Below, piece by piece: positions 61,438-64,000 of a stretch of DNA of 64,000 nucleotides. The translations under genes and the position numbers were made by a program. The stretch spans positions 1 to 64,000 of the forward strand of contig DYEQ01000092.1 in assembly GCA_020725645.1 (NCBI GenBank). The letters run 5' to 3'. The DNA is from Candidatus Fermentithermobacillaceae bacterium (GTDB lineage: Bacteria > Bacillota > Sulfobacillia > Fermentithermobacillales > DUSS01). Each line of letters opens with the position of its first letter. Within the stretch, counting starts at the first letter, position 1. A model generated the notes under the pieces. That model did no database searches. It saw nothing but the letters and a program-made list of their open reading frames with translations, and had not been told where the DNA came from.

Positions 61438-62898
61438 ATGAAATCAGTCCCGCACAATCTAGTCTCTCACAAACCGCGGGGAGCGAGGGGGGGCTTAACG
61501 GCACGTAGCGCGGGTACCGGGGCGAAACCGGGTACGGGACAACTGTCGCCGAAATTCCGGTTCAGGTTACCCCGGCATTTCCTGTGGGTTGGATTCACGC
61601 TCAGCCTCGCCCTTTTGGTTGCATATATATACTTCTGTCCCCCGACCTGGGCTGTGATCCTGGACGGCGAGGTGATCGGCTACGTTTCCCAGGTCGAAGA
61701 AGTGAGAAAGGCTCTAGCTCTTCTCGCCGAATCCGAAGCTTCCAGGGTCGGCGCCCAGGTTGTCCCCAAGAATCCTCCATCGTTCGTAAGAAGACGGCCC
61801 CCTCAGGGGGCAATGCTCGTCACTCCCGAAACCATGGCCGGGGTTCTGTCCGAGAAAATGGAGTTCCTGGCGGCCGGTTACGTCATCTGCGTGGATGGGC
61901 AGGACGTGGTGGCGCTACCTTCCGAAGAAGACGCCCGGCTGGTGCTATCCAGCTTGCGGGAGCAATACGTCCAATCGATATCGCGCAAAAGCCAAGTCAC
62001 TGTAGAAGAGGTCCTGACTAAAGAAAACATCGAGATCAAGGAGAAGACGGTGTCAACGAGAATGTTCCGTTCCAGGGAAGATGCCCTCCGGATCCTCGTC
62101 CGCGGCACGGACAAAACAGTCACCCACATAGTACAGCGGGGCGAATGCCTCTGGACAATAGCGCAAGCAAATCACATGACCGTCGAGGACCTCAGAAAAG
62201 CTAACCCCCAGGTGAAGGGCGACCTCATATACGAGGGGGACTCCTTGAGCCTGGTAGTACCCGATCCCTACGTTACCTTTCAATCCAGGGAAAAAGTGGT
62301 ATTCGCCGTCGGCATTCCGTATGCGACCGAGGTAAGCTACGATGAGTCACTGTGGCCGTGGCAGGAACGGGTTCTCGTCGAGGGTAAGAACGGGCAGAAG
62401 CTCATAAGCCAGGAAGTGATTCGTGAAAACGGGAAGGAAGTATCCAGGCGGACTGTGGACGAAAGGATCCTGTCCTATCCGGTGACCAGGAAGGTGGTAA
62501 GAGGCTCAAAGCAGGTTCCTCCAATGGGCTCGGGGCAAATGGTCTGGCCGGTCAAGGGGCGGGTGACTTCGTACTTCGGTTGGAGGTGGGGCTCATTTCA
62601 CTCCGGCATAGATATAGCTGCCCCGGCAGGAACTCCAGTGCTCGCCGCCGACAACGGGATGGTTTCTTACAGGGGGTGGAACGGAGGCTACGGAAGACTC
62701 GTCTTGATAGATCACGGAAACGGGACGGTCACCGCCTACGCGCACCTGTCCGGCTACGCGGTCTCCGTTGGCGACAGGGTCGAAAAAGGTCAGGTGATCG
62801 GGTACGTCGGGTCGTCGGGGAACTCGACCGGCCCTCACCTCCACTTCGAGGTGCGGGTAAACGGGGTCGCTAAAAATCCCCTCGATTACTACAAATGA
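61438..62898 (+). CDS. LysM + G5-like + M23 metallopeptidase
   Basis: AGGAGG RBS; HIVQRGECLWTIAQANHMTVEDLRKANPQV (LysM); VLVEGKNGQKLISQEVIRENGKEVSRRTVDERI (G5-like); VTSYFGWRWGSFHSGIDIAAPAGTPV...GPHLHFEVR. Confidence 0.92.
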   Translation: MKSVPHNLVSHKPRGARGGLTARSAGTGAKPGTGQLSPKFRFRLPRHFLWVGFTLSLALLVAYIYFCPPTWAVILDGEVIGYVSQVEEVRKALALLAESEASRVGAQVVPKNPPSFVRRRPPQGAMLVTPETMAGVLSEKMEFLAAGYVICVDGQDVVALPSEEDARLVLSSLREQYVQSISRKSQVTVEEVLTKENIEIKEKTVSTRMFRSREDALRILVRGTDKTVTHIVQRGECLWTIAQANHMTVEDLRKANPQVKGDLIYEGDSLSLVVPDPYVTFQSREKVVFAVGIPYATEVSYDESLWPWQERVLVEGKNGQKLISQEVIRENGKEVSRRTVDERILSYPVTRKVVRGSKQVPPMGSGQMVWPVKGRVTSYFGWRWGSFHSGIDIAAPAGTPVLAADNGMVSYRGWNGGYGRLVLIDHGNGTVTAYAHLSGYAVSVGDRVEKGQVIGYVGSSGNSTGPHLHFEVRVNGVAKNPLDYYK

Positions 62899-63020
62899 GT
62901 GCCCAGGGTGGCCCCAGGGCGGCAAAGATTTCCCAAAGGTCCGGCAGGTATCCGGTACTACGCTGGCGAAAAACAAAGGACAGCAATCGAGCGGTGACGG
63001 AGGAACCAGGGGACGATAAC

Positions 63021-64000
63021 ATGGGTACATTCGTTATAGAAGGCGGACGCAAACTCTCGGGTACGGTATGGATAAGCGGGTCGAAGAACTCATCGGTGGC
63101 TCTCATCCCAGCCTGCCTCCTGGCGGACGGGACATCGCGCCTGGAGAATCTCGCCCTCATCAGAGACGTCCAGGTGTTCGCGAAAATCCTTAAAGATCTC
63201 GGAGCGAATGTGGATTTCCAGGGCCATTCCATTACGATAGCTCCCAACGGGTTCAGCTCGTGGAAAGCTCCGTACGACCTCGTCAAACAGCTGAGGGCCT
63301 CTTACTACCTCATGGGGGTGCTTTTAGCCAAATTCGGCCGGGCCGAGGTCGGCCTGCCGGGCGGGTGCGACATCGGCCCGCGGCCTATCGACCAGCACCT
63401 CAAAGGGTTCAAAGCACTGGGCGCAGAAGTCCGGGTCGAGGGTGGGGTGGTCAAGCTCCAGGCCAAGTCCTTGAAGGGAACGTCCATTTATCTGGACATC
63501 CCCAGCGTAGGCGCAACCATCAACATCATGCTGGCCGCCTCGAGAGCGGAGGGGACCACGATAATCGAGAACGCCGCCAAGGAACCTCACGTAGTCGATC
63601 TGGCCAACTTCCTGAACGCGATGGGCGCCAAGGTCCTGGGTGCCGGTACCGACGTGATCAAGGTGCGGGGAACCAAGTCCATGAATGGAGCTACACACTC
63701 GGTGGTGCCCGATGACATGGAGGCTGCCACCTATATGATGGCTGCGGTGGCCACCCGAGGGAACGTGCTCCTGCATAACGTGATCCCCAGGCATCTCGAA
63801 CCCGTCAGCGCCAAACTGCGGGAAGCGGGCGCCATCGTAAAGGAGGAAGGCGACGGTATCAGAGTAACGTGCAACGACCGGCCCCGGGCGGTGAACGTTA
63901 AAACCCTGCCGTATCCCGGGTTCCCCACGGACGCTCAGCAACCTCTAGTAGCGGTGATGGCTACAGCTGAAGGCATCAGCGTGGTTCAGGAGTCGGTGTA
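63021..64000 (+). CDS. murA: UDP-N-acetylglucosamine 1-carboxyvinyltransferase, truncated at right edge
   Basis: MGTFVIEGGRKLSGTVWISGSKNSSVALIPACLLADG; active-site GGCDIGPRPIDQH; open to window end. Confidence 0.95.
   Translation, partial: MGTFVIEGGRKLSGTVWISGSKNSSVALIPACLLADGTSRLENLALIRDVQVFAKILKDLGANVDFQGHSITIAPNGFSSWKAPYDLVKQLRASYYLMGVLLAKFGRAEVGLPGGCDIGPRPIDQHLKGFKALGAEVRVEGGVVKLQAKSLKGTSIYLDIPSVGATINIMLAASRAEGTTIIENAAKEPHVVDLANFLNAMGAKVLGAGTDVIKVRGTKSMNGATHSVVPDDMEAATYMMAAVATRGNVLLHNVIPRHLEPVSAKLREAGAIVKEEGDGIRVTCNDRPRAVNVKTLPYPGFPTDAQQPLVAVMATAEGISVVQESV

Overview
The window is a roughly 64 kb, moderately GC-rich segment of an endospore-forming Bacillota-type chromosome, centred on the replication origin. 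Genes left of about 22 kb are mostly on the minus strand: gltX (partial), the por 2-oxoacid:ferredoxin oxidoreductase operon, an orphan DNA methyltransferase, mtnA, mtnP, rtcB, archease, gyrA, gyrB, remB, a DUF721/DciA-like gene, dnaN and dnaA. Genes to the right are mostly on the plus strand: rpmH-rnpA-yidD-yidC-jag-mnmE-mnmG-rsmG-noc-soj-spo0J, a perfect parS, alr, an M23 peptidase, bactofilin, yyaC, CvpA, DUF951, a MacAB-like exporter with a two-component system, rpsF-ssb-rpsR, yybS-like, rplI, a Lon-family protease, dnaB, a tRNA-Ser/Arg cluster with tadA, SRP RNA, dnaX, ybaB, recR, yaaL, bofA, two LysM/M23 proteins and murA (partial). Points worth follow-up: (i) a tandem array of three decayed paralogs of a small 'NGGFE...VDDVxF' protein between two tRNA genes; (ii) a multi-stem structured-RNA candidate between rpsR and the yybS-like gene; (iii) a DUF721 + zinc-ribbon protein where yaaA-recF normally sit; (iv) an SSB without the canonical acidic C-terminal tip; (v) a two-module HlyD adaptor/MacB/two-component cassette with an 11-bp tandem repeat upstream; (vi) the four-isoacceptor tRNA-Ser set plus tRNA-Arg(ACG) beside tadA and an SRP RNA with a GGGA tetraloop. 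I see no CRISPR array, intact transposon or clearly novel defence system. All calls are by eye from the sequence and supplied translations; no database search was run.
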